Positions 1-8,184 are shown, numbered from the stretch's first letter. The stretch: 64,000 nt of DNA from Jutongia hominis (GCF_014384965.1 NZ_JACRSW010000008.1:1-64000); one strand, 5' to 3'. The notes: a model not told the origin generated them from the sequence alone. Numbers and translations: made by a program.

Positions 1-131
1 ATGGATTCTTTCCAATCCAGCTGTGCCTGTTGTCCGGGAGGAGTTTCAAAACGCATCGCTGACTTTTTGTGACTGAAATTTTTCTGCCTGCGGTCAAAAT
101 ATTCCTGAAATTCCGGATGGTGGCTAATATA
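1..131 (-). pseudogene. IS21-family transposase IstA, internal fragment
   Basis: Reading leftwards, the translation contains HHPEFQEYF and then MRFETPPGQQAQLDWKES, the stretch leading into the DDE catalytic core of IstA transposases of IS21-like elements. It has no start codon and runs off the window edge. Its frame differs from the neighbouring glycohydrolase fragment, and the junction near 125-135 lacks a recognisable IS terminal repeat, so it looks like a deletion or recombination joint. What lies beyond position 1 cannot be judged. Confidence 0.65.
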
Positions 132-210
132 ATGCCGAAAAATTCTTTAGACGATTAAATTCATACTGAGATCCCAATATATCGCCTAATACTGCACCCT
201 TAATAGCCAT
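124..210 (-). pseudogene. ADP-ribosylglycohydrolase family protein, 5' fragment
   Basis: Only 28 codons remain, beginning MAIKGAVLGDILGSQYEFNR. This is the hallmark N-terminus of the DraG/ARH ADP-ribosylglycohydrolase fold, in which the GD-x-x-G segment contributes to the metal-binding core. It stops at TAG where the istA fragment begins, so it cannot be functional (family members are about 250-330 residues). Its ATG overlaps the stop codon of the upstream vWA gene in a TAATG arrangement, so the two were translationally coupled. Family assignment rests on the short N-terminal motif. Confidence 0.6.
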
Positions 211-902
211 TAGTTCTTACCCCCATTCTTCTTATTTCCACGAGTTAGATAATCTGCTACGATTGGAGCTTCCCATCCACTGTCATTAAGACAATCCTCC
301 ATATCTTCCGCAGAACTTGCCTTCATCGCAAAGCACACTGCCTTTGATACACCTTCATAAACTGTAGCGGTTCCGATATTGTCATGCACATAATTTACGG
401 CACGCTCTTTTCTGATTCCAAAACGCTGAGCTTCCGCATATGCATCAATGTTAGCTCCGATGAAAATAAACTCCCAGCCGTACTTTTTCTGCTGGCGCTT
501 TACCATCTTTTGCACCTTATCATAAGAATACTGTCTGCTGGAATTTTCCATACCATCTGTTGTAATCACAAAGATGGTCTTCTCCGGGCGGTCTTCCGGT
601 CTAGCATACTTATGAATATTCCCAATGTGATGGATTGCTCCGCCTACCGCGTCAAGAAGTGCTGTGCATCCTCGAACATAATACTCCTTATCCGTCATCT
701 TCTTAATCTTATCAATCGAAACTCTATCATGTAGGACCTCACAGGTATCATCAAACAATACTGTAGATACATATGCCTTTTCACCGTTTTTTTTCTGCTT
801 CTCCATCATGGAATTAAAACCACCGATAGTATCTGCTTCAAGCCCTCCCATTGATCCGCTTCTATCCAAAATATAAACGATTTCCGTTAATCCTTTACTC
901 AT
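210..902 (-). CDS. vWA (von Willebrand factor A) domain protein
   Basis: A 230-residue protein made almost entirely of one vWA domain. The metal-ion-dependent adhesion site is visible as DRSGSM (residues 14-19, the DxSxS motif), a threonine in the CTALLDA segment and a TTDG motif around residue 115. There is no signal peptide or membrane segment, so it should be cytoplasmic. A strong GGAGG precedes the ATG. It overlaps the truncated ADP-ribosylglycohydrolase gene downstream by one base and lies next to a macrodomain gene, so a role in ADP-ribose or NAD-linked stress or defence is plausible but inferred only from context. Confidence 0.85.
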   Translation of the reverse strand: MSKGLTEIVYILDRSGSMGGLEADTIGGFNSMMEKQKKNGEKAYVSTVLFDDTCEVLHDRVSIDKIKKMTDKEYYVRGCTALLDAVGGAIHHIGNIHKYARPEDRPEKTIFVITTDGMENSSRQYSYDKVQKMVKRQQKKYGWEFIFIGANIDAYAEAQRFGIRKERAVNYVHDNIGTATVYEGVSKAVCFAMKASSAEDMEDCLNDSGWEAPIVADYLTRGNKKNGGKN

Positions 903-990
903 GATTCTTTACCTCCGTTTTCTATTACTGACCTCCCTGCAGTGAGGCATTTCCTTGTTGTGATGTAATAATAAACCGTGGGCAAAGAAA

Positions 991-1015
991 AAAGGTCAAC
1001 CGTGAGGCGACCTTT
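991..1015 (-). terminator. Intrinsic terminator after the macrodomain gene
   Basis: AAAGGTC and GACCTTT pair across an 11-base loop, followed on the minus strand by a T-rich run (985-990 side). It overlaps the last bases of the macrodomain gene and separates it from the vWA gene, which must then have its own promoter within 903-985. Confidence 0.6.
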
Positions 1016-2166
1016 CATATTTTTTGATTTGACAGGGGATCAAGCCCATAATCAAATAATACAATATCTATTTTTAAGACGTTATAGTCTTCGTGCTCTA
1101 TGAAATACTCAACTATCTTATCTGTCTGCGATATCGGTGACAACGCATACCCGGCTATTCTAAGAAAATCTATCGTTTCGTCAAGATTAAGGCGCAACCC
1201 AACAGCAAGTGCAAGCATCTTCTCTTTTGAAGGCTTTACCTGCCCCTTAAGTAGTTTTGAAAAATACTGCTTTGAAATATTCGCTGTTGCATATACTTCT
1301 GAATTTTTAAGCCCCTTTTTATTGATAAGCTGCTGTAAATGCTTTTCAAAAGAATCCGTATAGATTTCCTTTAACGCATCCTCTAAAGACTCTGTCTTCT
1401 TTTCAAAGGAAACCGGCTTAAGATACTCCGGCATCATAACCGAAAGTGCTTCATCTTCTTTAGCCTCTTCCTCTAAAGGAAGTGCATCAAAACTATCTTC
1501 CTCTTCATCCCTGTTTTCTCTTCGCAGGAATGATGGTATACGGAAAGATTGCACTGTAGAACCTACTCTGCTCTCCGGACGTTTTCCTATTTCACGCGGA
1601 TAATTGTCATTTCGGTATTCCTCAGCAAGAGCTGTTGCTACGTAGCCGTCATCAACAAAGCTGGCTACATCTTCTACAAGCTTACCGGAAATGGTAACAT
1701 CCTCGCTGCCAAATACAGCAAGCGTGATCTCTATATCATTGTCTTCCAAGAAAGCTGTAAAAGTATCAACGGCAATCTGAATGCCAAGCTCCTTCGGAAA
1801 ACCATATGTGCCCGTAGCAAGAAGTGGGAATGCAATGGAATTACATCCGTGGTCTTTTGCCAACTGCAAAGCTTTTTCATAACAAGAACGAAGACACGCT
1901 TCCTCGCCATTGCTTCCATCCGTCCACCATGGACCACTTGCATGAATGATGTACTTTGCATCAAGATCAAATGCATCAGTGATTGCTACTTCGCCCGGCA
2001 TCAAAAGACCAATCTTCTTACGTGCTTCAAGAAGTTTTTCCTTACCAGCGGCTTTATATATGGCAGAATCTACACCATCTCCAACGGCAACGTTCGGATT
2101 TGCCGTATTTACTATGGCATCTGCTTTTACTTTTGTTATGTCATTTCTAATAATCTGAAAAGGCAA
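1015..2166 (-). CDS. Macrodomain protein fused to a C-terminal helix-turn-helix
   Basis: A 383-residue protein. Residues 1-165 form a macrodomain: the ADP-ribose-binding NTANPNV motif is near residue 21, and the diphosphate loop appears as LLATGTYGFP near residue 117. Macrodomains bind or hydrolyse ADP-ribose derivatives. After an acidic linker (EEEDSFDALPLEEEAKEDE), residues 275-375 carry a Cro/C1-like segment (NISKQYFSKLLKGQVKPSKEK). The start is probably TTG at 2166, well placed after GGAGGTGAGGAT; no ATG is better placed. The fusion suggests an ADP-ribose-responsive regulator, or a HTH used for protein contacts; this is inference. Confidence 0.8.
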   Translation of the reverse strand: MPFQIIRNDITKVKADAIVNTANPNVAVGDGVDSAIYKAAGKEKLLEARKKIGLLMPGEVAITDAFDLDAKYIIHASGPWWTDGSNGEEACLRSCYEKALQLAKDHGCNSIAFPLLATGTYGFPKELGIQIAVDTFTAFLEDNDIEITLAVFGSEDVTISGKLVEDVASFVDDGYVATALAEEYRNDNYPREIGKRPESRVGSTVQSFRIPSFLRRENRDEEEDSFDALPLEEEAKEDEALSVMMPEYLKPVSFEKKTESLEDALKEIYTDSFEKHLQQLINKKGLKNSEVYATANISKQYFSKLLKGQVKPSKEKMLALAVGLRLNLDETIDFLRIAGYALSPISQTDKIVEYFIEHEDYNVLKIDIVLFDYGLDPLSNQKI

Positions 2167-2182
2167 ATCCTCACCTCCCTAC

Positions 2183-2716
2183 TTAAATCAAATAAATAAT
2201 ACTTCCATCGTCATTTGATATACGCAAAAAATCTTCTGCTGTATAATGATTTTCATCATTCTTGATGGTAAAATTGCTTTCTACATTTGCTAAGTACCCT
2301 ATCTTTTCATAAAGAGGAACCGACTTGTTCCAATTCCCGTTTTGTTTATCCGACGTAGATAACCAGCCACTTACACTCACTGTTTCTCCTACCGAATAAA
2401 ATTCCTTAAAAGCCTTTATTATATCAATAACGGAAAGCATAAGTGTTGTGCCTATTCCATGATTGCTAATCCTTGAGGGTACTTCCAAATAACCAAATCT
2501 AGCATGATGTTCATTTTTAAATTTTTCGATGTCTATGTGAATCTCCACACTACCATTCAATAAATCGTCTCCATGAATACCAGAACGTATTTCACCATCT
2601 ATATGATTGTTCTTATTTGTAAAGACTTCCTCTATCCAGAATTCACCTCTTAATGACTTAATACTCTTTTCTTCATATGGATGATTGAGCAATTCCTCTA
2701 TGAAATTATTATCCAT
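2183..2716 (-). CDS. GNAT-like acetyltransferase, hypothetical
   Basis: A 177-residue protein with features resembling GNAT motif A (VPSRISNHGIGTTLML, residues 92-107, an R/Q-x-x-G-x-G-like acetyl-CoA loop) and motif B (VPLYEKIGY). The N-terminal third is not recognisable. It lies 16 bases upstream of the macrodomain gene and probably shares its transcript. No substrate can be named. GNAT assignment is moderate because the acetyl-CoA loop departs from consensus. Confidence 0.5.
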   Translation of the reverse strand: MDNNFIEELLNHPYEEKSIKSLRGEFWIEEVFTNKNNHIDGEIRSGIHGDDLLNGSVEIHIDIEKFKNEHHARFGYLEVPSRISNHGIGTTLMLSVIDIIKAFKEFYSVGETVSVSGWLSTSDKQNGNWNKSVPLYEKIGYLANVESNFTIKNDENHYTAEDFLRISNDDGSIIYLI

Positions 2717-2761
2717 CGATATTATTCCCCCTGGTCAACTTCTGGTCCATTGGACCAAAAG

Positions 2762-2983
2762 TTATTGCTCTTTAAAAATCTGATTGTTTAGATCAAAATA
2801 TACCCAATCTCCTTCATTGATATCTTTACTGTATAATTCTTTATCAGCAATCTCCATATCAATTTCAGATCCGTTTTCATCTCTTAATAAGACTTTGTCC
2901 ATAGCCACATAATCATCCGGACGCTCCTCACAACCGTAATCCGGTTCCATGATTTTCTTTACGATATACTTCAATCTAAACAT
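2762..2983 (-). CDS. Small acidic hypothetical protein
   Basis: A 73-residue protein rich in Asp and Glu, ending in a segment (NEGDWVYFDLNNQIF) that looks like a small beta-barrel. No family is recognised. The start is uncertain: the ATG at 2983 directly abuts its GGAG, whereas a TTG at 2974 has better spacing and would give a protein beginning MKYIVKK. It follows the GIY-YIG gene by three bases, so the two are almost certainly cotranscribed. It could be a partner or antitoxin-like protein for that nuclease; this is speculation. Confidence 0.5.
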   Translation of the reverse strand: MFRLKYIVKKIMEPDYGCEERPDDYVAMDKVLLRDENGSEIDMEIADKELYSKDINEGDWVYFDLNNQIFKEQ

Positions 2984-2986
2984 CTC

Positions 2987-3817
2987 CTACAAATCTTTTA
3001 ATTTCGTTCCGTTCTCGGTTTTCCAATCAACATTACCATTGGATGTATGTCCAAGTATTACAGCCGATGCAGCGGATGGAGCACTAAACTCATAATCCTT
3101 TTGGAATACTCCATCTTTTATCACTTCATCTTTGATAAGTGTATTTCGCAGATTATAATAACCTTTACCCTGGGTCTCCAATGACGGCACTGTATGGTCT
3201 GATATTTTTGAACCTGAAAGTACTGTGAATCCACCTGTACTTACAAAACCTTTTGCACTTGCCTCTGTTCCCTTGCAATACAGATAAACTGTATCATCTG
3301 CAGCCTTCGGAACCGGCACAAGAACCTTATATCCAAGAGTATTGATAAGGATTTTCACGTTATCTATAAACTCTTCCATAGTAGCAATCTGTGCTTCTTT
3401 CAGTACAGTGTTCTTATACGTGTTCTTCGTCAGGATAGAATATCTGCCACAGTCCTTAGCAATCTCAACAAAGCGATTCTCTAAATATCTAATTAAGGCT
3501 TTATTCAAGTCTCTACCTACAAAAATTACCGCAGTATTCCAGTAATATTTCTCCTTGCCGGACTGATAATCCCTAAGATGTTGAGAAAGCCTATCCAACA
3601 CGTTTTCTGCTTCGCCGATATACACAGAATCCGTTCCGTCATCCTCCTGACACATTAAAAAGTACACACCGACACCTTTAATATCATCCCGATCACATCC
3701 TGCAATCTCTGTTCTTGGAATCTTTATGGCTTTTCCATTCCAATTCGATAATTCCGCTGTAGTCAAACTATCTGCGGATCCATTTACAAGAAAGAGTTCA
3801 ATAGCTTTTCCATACAT
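2987..3817 (-). CDS. GIY-YIG nuclease with C-terminal DUF4357 domain
   Basis: A 276-residue protein. A GIY-YIG domain occupies about residues 48-140: GVYFLM and SVYIGEAENVLDRLSQH give the paired GIY/YIG strands and the conserved Arg, and YLENRF supplies the catalytic Glu. The C-terminal part (about 200-276, with a STGGFTVLSGSKIS segment) matches DUF4357, commonly fused to GIY-YIG or restriction-type domains. The start follows GGGAGGGATTATAAG. This architecture is common in mobile and defence regions, consistent with a DNA-cutting role, but no partner methyltransferase is seen. Confidence 0.8.
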   Translation of the reverse strand: MYGKAIELFLVNGSADSLTTAELSNWNGKAIKIPRTEIAGCDRDDIKGVGVYFLMCQEDDGTDSVYIGEAENVLDRLSQHLRDYQSGKEKYYWNTAVIFVGRDLNKALIRYLENRFVEIAKDCGRYSILTKNTYKNTVLKEAQIATMEEFIDNVKILINTLGYKVLVPVPKAADDTVYLYCKGTEASAKGFVSTGGFTVLSGSKISDHTVPSLETQGKGYYNLRNTLIKDEVIKDGVFQKDYEFSAPSAASAVILGHTSNGNVDWKTENGTKLKDL

Positions 3818-3844
3818 CTTATAATCCCTCCCATTAGCTGATTA

Positions 3845-4045
3845 TCATTCATCATCACTCTTGTTTTTTCTGTACTTTTCGCTCTTAATTCGTACATCTT
3901 TAGGCTTTTTTGCATTTGCTTGAATTGCCCATAAATATCCTATTCTTACTGTGCCTTCTATTCTGTTTTCAGAACAAAGAACCTGTATACGTCTTTTGGA
4001 TATCCCCCACTCATCTGCCATTTCTCGAATTGATTTATATTCCAT
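3845..4045 (-). CDS. Small helix-turn-helix DNA-binding protein
   Basis: A 66-residue protein, MEYKSIREMADEWGISKR onwards, with a MerR/excisionase-like winged HTH (MADEWGISKRRIQVLCSENRI) and a basic tail. The ATG at 4045 is chosen because GGAG lies 5 bases upstream; a longer upstream reading lacks a ribosome binding site. Proteins of this type are frequent beside type I restriction genes and integrase modules, which fits the hsdS and integrase scraps just upstream. Its target is unknown. Confidence 0.7.
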   Translation of the reverse strand: MEYKSIREMADEWGISKRRIQVLCSENRIEGTVRIGYLWAIQANAKKPKDVRIKSEKYRKNKSDDE

Positions 4046-4118
4046 GCACTCTCCACATATATATAGCAATCAATAGTTAGTCTAATTATATTCTCAAATA
4101 TGAATGAAATCAAACATA

Positions 4119-4323
4119 TTCTTGGGAACAGCGTAAGTTGGGTGAAGTATGCCAAGAATTCAAAAGTGGGAATTCTTTGAAGGCAGATCAGATAGATACA
4201 GCAGGAGATTATCCCGTCTATGGAGGAAATGGATTAAGAGGGTATACTTCGGATTACAATCATGATGGTGAATTTGCATTGATTGGTCGGCAGGGGGCTT
4301 TGTGTGGAAATATGAATTACCGG
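4119..4323 (+). pseudogene. Type I restriction specificity subunit (hsdS) fragment
   Basis: The plus-strand translation gives WEQRKLGEV followed by GDYPVYGGNGLRGYTS and ALIGRQGALCGN, the conserved opening of an HsdS target-recognition domain. An in-frame stop lies just upstream and there is no genuine start codon. Only about 65 of the usual 400 residues remain. At about 4324 the reading frame continues directly into an integrase fragment, so this is an in-frame chimaera made by deletion. It is probably not expressed. Confidence 0.7.
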
Positions 4324-4419
4324 GTTATTGAGAAAAAGATTCTTCCATACTTTAAGGATCTTGTAATGAGAGATATCACTCCACGAGATGTTCTTGCTTG
4401 GCAGAATGAAATGACTTAG
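4324..4419 (+). pseudogene. Tyrosine integrase fragment (core-binding domain)
   Basis: The segment KILPYFKDLVMRDITPRDVL-AWQNEMT aligns with residues 88-113 of the intact integrase at 20947-22035 (KILPYFGKRKINEITVADVI-AWQNEM), which is the SAM-like core-binding domain. It therefore comes from a related integrase of the same family. No catalytic residues remain. It is fused in frame after the hsdS fragment and meets a truncated excisionase on the opposite strand. Confidence 0.7.
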
Positions 4420-4483
4420 ATTCCGAAACACCGAGTACTTCGCCGATTTCTTTTACTGTGATAAAGGTTCTGCATTCAAACAT
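4376..4483 (-). pseudogene. Excisionase (Xis) N-terminal fragment
   Basis: Starting at an ATG after GGAGGTGAATGA, the first 23 codons read MFECRTFITVKEIGEVLGVS and then ESK, which resembles the HTH of the intact excisionase at 22048-22236. Then the frame runs antisense through the integrase fragment and stops. The genuine remainder is lost. Together with the adjoining integrase scrap this marks the wreck of another integration module. Confidence 0.6.
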
Positions 4484-4688
4484 TTCATTCACCTCCAATT
4501 ACGTGTTTTTTCTTACGTAATACATTTGGGTTGAAAAAAAGCTCATTACTAATCACAGCAAAAATATTTAATTTTTTTGAAATCTGAGGAAGATAAAAGA
4601 TAAGAAACAGAATTTGACTTTGTTTTGGAGTTATTTCGCTTCTGTTTTTTTAGAAAATTAGAATCATTTTAGAAGCAACAACCAAAAA
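4484..4688. other. Non-coding AT-rich stretch
   Basis: About 200 bases between the excisionase fragment and the terminator at 4689. I see no credible gene. Poly-T and poly-A runs are frequent and a short repeat of TTACGTAA-like sequence lies near 4510-4520. Confidence 0.4.
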
Positions 4689-4728
4689 AAGGCCTGAAAC
4701 CGTGTAATTCCACACAGTTTCAGGCCTT
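4689..4728 (-). terminator. Strong intrinsic terminator, possibly the displaced guaA terminator
   Basis: AAGGCCTGAAAC (4689-4700) pairs perfectly with GTTTCAGGCCTT (4717-4728), with an inner GTGT/ACAC stem, and a run of seven T follows on the minus strand. It lies 45 bases beyond the outermost attachment core, in the position expected for the original terminator of guaA before the elements inserted. That last point is inference. Confidence 0.8.
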
Positions 4729-4773
4729 GAAAATACTGGATTTGTGGAGCTAACCTCTAAACCACTCTAAGGT

Positions 4774-4784
4774 TATTCAAACTC
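4774..4784. repeat. Attachment core, outermost copy (att site 1)
   Basis: TATTCAAACTC, identical to the guaA 3' end at 23286-23296 and to the copy at 8231-8241. It marks the outer end of the 3.5-kb element and would be the attR side of the array. The preceding base is T, so the reconstructed guaA stop in the empty site would be TAA. Confidence 0.85.
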
Positions 4785-4889
4785 TTGGGCGGAAAGATTT
4801 ATCTGGCTGTTTCTTGGTACACATTTGTGTGTTTTATTCTTCACATTCATCTTATTTTGCATTTTTGTGTACCTCATCTAAATTTTTTA

Positions 4890-4906
4890 GAGCCAAAATG
4901 GAGCCA
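4890..4906 (+). repeat. Integrase arm-site repeat pair, left end of outer element
   Basis: Two GAGCCA hexamers 11 bp apart, 105 bp inside the core at 4774-4784. The same pair recurs near the right end of this element. Direct repeats with one-helical-turn spacing are typical arm-binding sites for tyrosine integrases with an N-terminal arm domain. Function is inferred. Confidence 0.6.
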
Positions 4907-7642
4907 TCAATCAACTTGTTTTTTATGAGTTTTTCCAACTACTAATTTAGAGTATATTAACCAATTTCTTAACAGCTTATGTTTCCATTTTATACTTACT
5001 TCGTTCCACTTATCTACTTTCATTTCATCCAATATATTAGTAAACACCTCTAAAGGTTCCTTATTTGTCGTTTTAATTTGTTCTAAATACTGACAGACAT
5101 ACTCTAAACCCAAAAGTTTTTCTCTAATATATGCTCTTTTTTCATTGGATTCCTTGCCAAGAAACTCCAATCCGTTTTGTGTTATTTCATATTCACTTCT
5201 AGATATAGGTCTAACAAGCCCTAAAAAACATGCATCTATTAGATGACCATTTAAACTTGATCTTTTCATCGATTTTTTTAGTTCTTGAATTGTCATACCT
5301 TCTTTATTATCAGCCAATAGTTCCACTACTTTGATAATTTGTGCCAACATCGTCGTTGGGAAAAAAATTTCATCACTTAAAAAATCACCAATTTCTCTTC
5401 CCAGGTTATTCGTTGAAATAGTATTATTTTTATCCATATTAACCATTGTAGCAGCAGATAACCATTTACACATAACCTTACTATATTGCTCCCAAATTTT
5501 ATCTGTTGCATCTATAAACGGCATTTCACTTATTAATATATTTTTAACTTGTTTCAAAGTTAATTTCTTATTTTTCTCCAATTCCAAAAGTATTTTTTTA
5601 ATCAAAGTATTATCCATTAATATATTAGCTAAATATTTTACAATATTATTTTCTGTATAGTATTGATAGGCATATGAATTAAGTGAAAAATTATTATTAG
5701 ACCCTTCAATAAATTTCAATTTTTTTAATTCTCCCAATATATTTATAATACTCGTTTTCTTAACCCGAGAATTTTCAACAATCTGATCTACATTACATAA
5801 ATTCTTACTTACAATAATTTTATACAAATTTAAAACAGTATTTGAAGTGTAACGAATAAGATATCTTCTTGACAAGTTTACATGCCCAGTTTTTACAAAC
5901 TCTTTCAAAATATCATTATAAGTATCATATGTTCTACCAGTTAGTCTTATTAATCTATAGTCATTCTGCAATATTTTTAATTTAATTGATAAATCCTCAT
6001 CTGTAAAAATTTCAGATAATTCTGCATATGTAGATGGCAAATATGCAATTAATCTATAAAAGAACTCCCTAATAGCTTCATCCAATGCTAGAATATCTTC
6101 GTTAAATAAGTCTTCTAACTGCATTCCTGATTGAACAATATTCTTTTGTTTTTCACCACTTCTAACAAGTTTTATTATATGTGCACAATATTTTTTTAAT
6201 AGCCAAGGAAAGCCATTTGATATCTCTAATACTTGTTCTTTTAATGGCTTAATTAGAGATGTTCCTATTTCATCATTTATATGGCTTATCAATTCTATCG
6301 CTTCTTCTGTCTTAAAATCTTGTAGGACAATCGGCTTAGAAATGCTCTTCAATCGATTCAAATCAATCAATGATGACTCATCATAAGTTGTTGGCTGATC
6401 ATTTTTACGAGCTATAACAAAAATAAAACTTTTAAACTTAACATTAAACTCCAATATTATATCAATAAGTGTATTATAAACAGATGGTCTAGCAAAAACA
6501 CTTTCAAATTGGTCTAAAAAAATCAAGGACATTTTACCATTTTCTGTATTAAATTCATCTATTAATTTACTTATAATATTAATCTGCTCTTTCTCTTTTG
6601 GTACCTCACAATTCAAATTACAATGAAAATTAAAATCTTTTACTAACATTTGAAAAATCTGCAAAATATCAATATCTGACCGTATATTTCTAGAATCTAC
6701 AATAGCAGTTGAGAATCCTTTTTCTTTATATAATCTTTGAAGTTTTAAAGAAATTGAACTTTTACCCACTCCCGAACGACTTAATATTTCAATAACTTTA
6801 GTACTTGTAATTCCATTCTTTACATCGTTTACAGAATCATTGAATGCATTAATCAAAGAAGTTCGTCCTATAAACCTATCTGGGTTAGCAGGAAACTGGT
6901 AATCAAACCATCCTTCTCCGTGCATAACTCCTAAATATGAATTATCCACTTCACTTTCACTATATTTAGTTTTTTCTCCGTGTTTATAATATTTTAGTTC
7001 TTTTAGCAATTCTATTTTGCTAGAAACTCTCAAAATGAAATCCTCATCTTCTATAGAGTTTCCAAACATATCATAACAAACAAAATATGATGGTAGTGTT
7101 TTCCCATCCTCAATAAGCAATTGAATATAATAATATCCTCTATCACTTACTAAAAAATACACATCTCCACTACCTAAATTTATATTATTTTGAGAAATAT
7201 CTCTAATTTGCTTTACACTCAAATAATTTTTTTGAGAAACCAAAGCATCTATTATTGAATCCCCCACTATATATCTAATATGATATCCAGCATCTACCAA
7301 ATCATCTACCTGTTGTTTCACATCGGATGTTAAATCACTTATAGATATAAAAATCCCCCAATCATTGGGTTCCTTTATCCAAAAATGCATCATTTTTGCT
7401 ATAAATGCCATAATTTCCGAAGATATTTTTTTATCCCAAGCTTTAGCTTCTCCTATTAACTTTTGATTTGTAACCTTATTATTAGCCACAATATCATATT
7501 CAAGATTATTCGCTTTAACCCTCATTTCTATATCATTATATCCACTTGCATCTAACAAATCTTTGCACAATCTTTCAAACAAGACACCTTTGTCATAATT
7601 TTCGGATTTAGTTGGCGTATCAAAATTTATAAAATAGAACAT
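4907..7642 (-). CDS. PD-(D/E)xK nuclease fused to a STAND-like NTPase, candidate anti-phage protein
   Basis: A 911-residue protein. Residues 1-135 look like a restriction-endonuclease fold, with E23, D50 and the E65-A-K67 pair forming a PD-(D/E)xK site. Residues 255-480 form a P-loop ATPase with Walker A SRSGVGKSS (288-296) and Walker B LIFLDQF (373-379). The rest is helical and includes a winged-helix-like stretch (NVDQIVENSRVKKTSIINIL). The ATG at 7642 is chosen because GAGAGGTG precedes it. The layout recalls nuclease-STAND defence proteins such as Avs, but I see no clear C-terminal sensor repeats, so the match is architectural only. Confidence 0.75.
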   Translation of the reverse strand: MFYFINFDTPTKSENYDKGVLFERLCKDLLDASGYNDIEMRVKANNLEYDIVANNKVTNQKLIGEAKAWDKKISSEIMAFIAKMMHFWIKEPNDWGIFISISDLTSDVKQQVDDLVDAGYHIRYIVGDSIIDALVSQKNYLSVKQIRDISQNNINLGSGDVYFLVSDRGYYYIQLLIEDGKTLPSYFVCYDMFGNSIEDEDFILRVSSKIELLKELKYYKHGEKTKYSESEVDNSYLGVMHGEGWFDYQFPANPDRFIGRTSLINAFNDSVNDVKNGITSTKVIEILSRSGVGKSSISLKLQRLYKEKGFSTAIVDSRNIRSDIDILQIFQMLVKDFNFHCNLNCEVPKEKEQINIISKLIDEFNTENGKMSLIFLDQFESVFARPSVYNTLIDIILEFNVKFKSFIFVIARKNDQPTTYDESSLIDLNRLKSISKPIVLQDFKTEEAIELISHINDEIGTSLIKPLKEQVLEISNGFPWLLKKYCAHIIKLVRSGEKQKNIVQSGMQLEDLFNEDILALDEAIREFFYRLIAYLPSTYAELSEIFTDEDLSIKLKILQNDYRLIRLTGRTYDTYNDILKEFVKTGHVNLSRRYLIRYTSNTVLNLYKIIVSKNLCNVDQIVENSRVKKTSIINILGELKKLKFIEGSNNNFSLNSYAYQYYTENNIVKYLANILMDNTLIKKILLELEKNKKLTLKQVKNILISEMPFIDATDKIWEQYSKVMCKWLSAATMVNMDKNNTISTNNLGREIGDFLSDEIFFPTTMLAQIIKVVELLADNKEGMTIQELKKSMKRSSLNGHLIDACFLGLVRPISRSEYEITQNGLEFLGKESNEKRAYIREKLLGLEYVCQYLEQIKTTNKEPLEVFTNILDEMKVDKWNEVSIKWKHKLLRNWLIYSKLVVGKTHKKQVD

Positions 7643-7808
7643 AATTACACCTCTCACAAAAAGTTTAAAAATCATTTCAATTTCTACACATAATACTCTC
7701 ATTACTCGCTTTCAAATTCTTTTTTATTATACTACTTTTCCATCCATCATACCACTATAAAGTATATCTCCCACATTCACTGTAACTATCTTCAATCCAT
7801 CCTTCCCA
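7643..7808. other. Non-coding gap upstream of the nuclease-NTPase gene
   Basis: AT-rich stretch likely to carry the promoter of the large gene on the minus strand. No confident -35/-10 pair was identified. Confidence 0.3.
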
Positions 7809-8179
7809 TTATCTTGTCCCATAAGACTTGTCATATCGCCTTATCTGCTGTTCTGTACGCTCCTGTTCCTTTACCTTACGAATAATCGTATCAATCTGCT
7901 CTGCACCGCACCGGCATATCTCTTCACACGCTCCAGATCATCAGCCTTTTCCTGCAACAGCTCTGTCCTATCACTCATATTCTTAATCTTGCCCTTGTAA
8001 AACTCCACATCATCTGACAATCTCTTCTTTTCCTTTCGAAGCTGTATTACTTCCTCTTTTAGCCTTACACACTGGATTGTCAGATTCTTTATCAGTGTTT
8101 TAAGCTTATTCACAAATGGCATACAATAATTATATATTACTCTCCCCACAAATAGAGCCAAACTAGAGCCATTTAACAA
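7809..8179 (-). pseudogene. Relaxase C-terminal remnant with frameshift
   Basis: The open frame to 7871 gives a coiled-coil protein (LTIQCVRLKEEVIQLRKEKK, then ADDLERVKRYAG) that ends abnormally in VQSRLIRLFVR. In another frame the sequence continues as AEQIDTIIRKVKEQERTEQQ to a TAA at 7809-7811. RVKRYMG...IDxIIxKVKEQE endings are usual for relaxases of Firmicutes mobilizable elements, so a small indel near 7910 in a GGTGC/GCGGT run broke the tail. The N-terminal catalytic part is absent. Confidence 0.6.
8155..8171 (+). repeat. Integrase arm-site repeat pair, right end of outer element
   Basis: GAGCCA at 8155-8160 and 8166-8171, same orientation and spacing as at 4890-4906, lying 59 bp inside the core at 8231. 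Matches the left-end pair in sequence but not the GTTGCCA pairs of the inner element. Confidence 0.6.
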
Positions 8180-8184
8180 AAAAA

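Noticed and set aside
4138..4419. A 93-codon plus-strand gene starting with TTG
   Set aside because: It is an in-frame fusion of an hsdS piece and an integrase piece; homology extends upstream of the TTG, so this is not a start.
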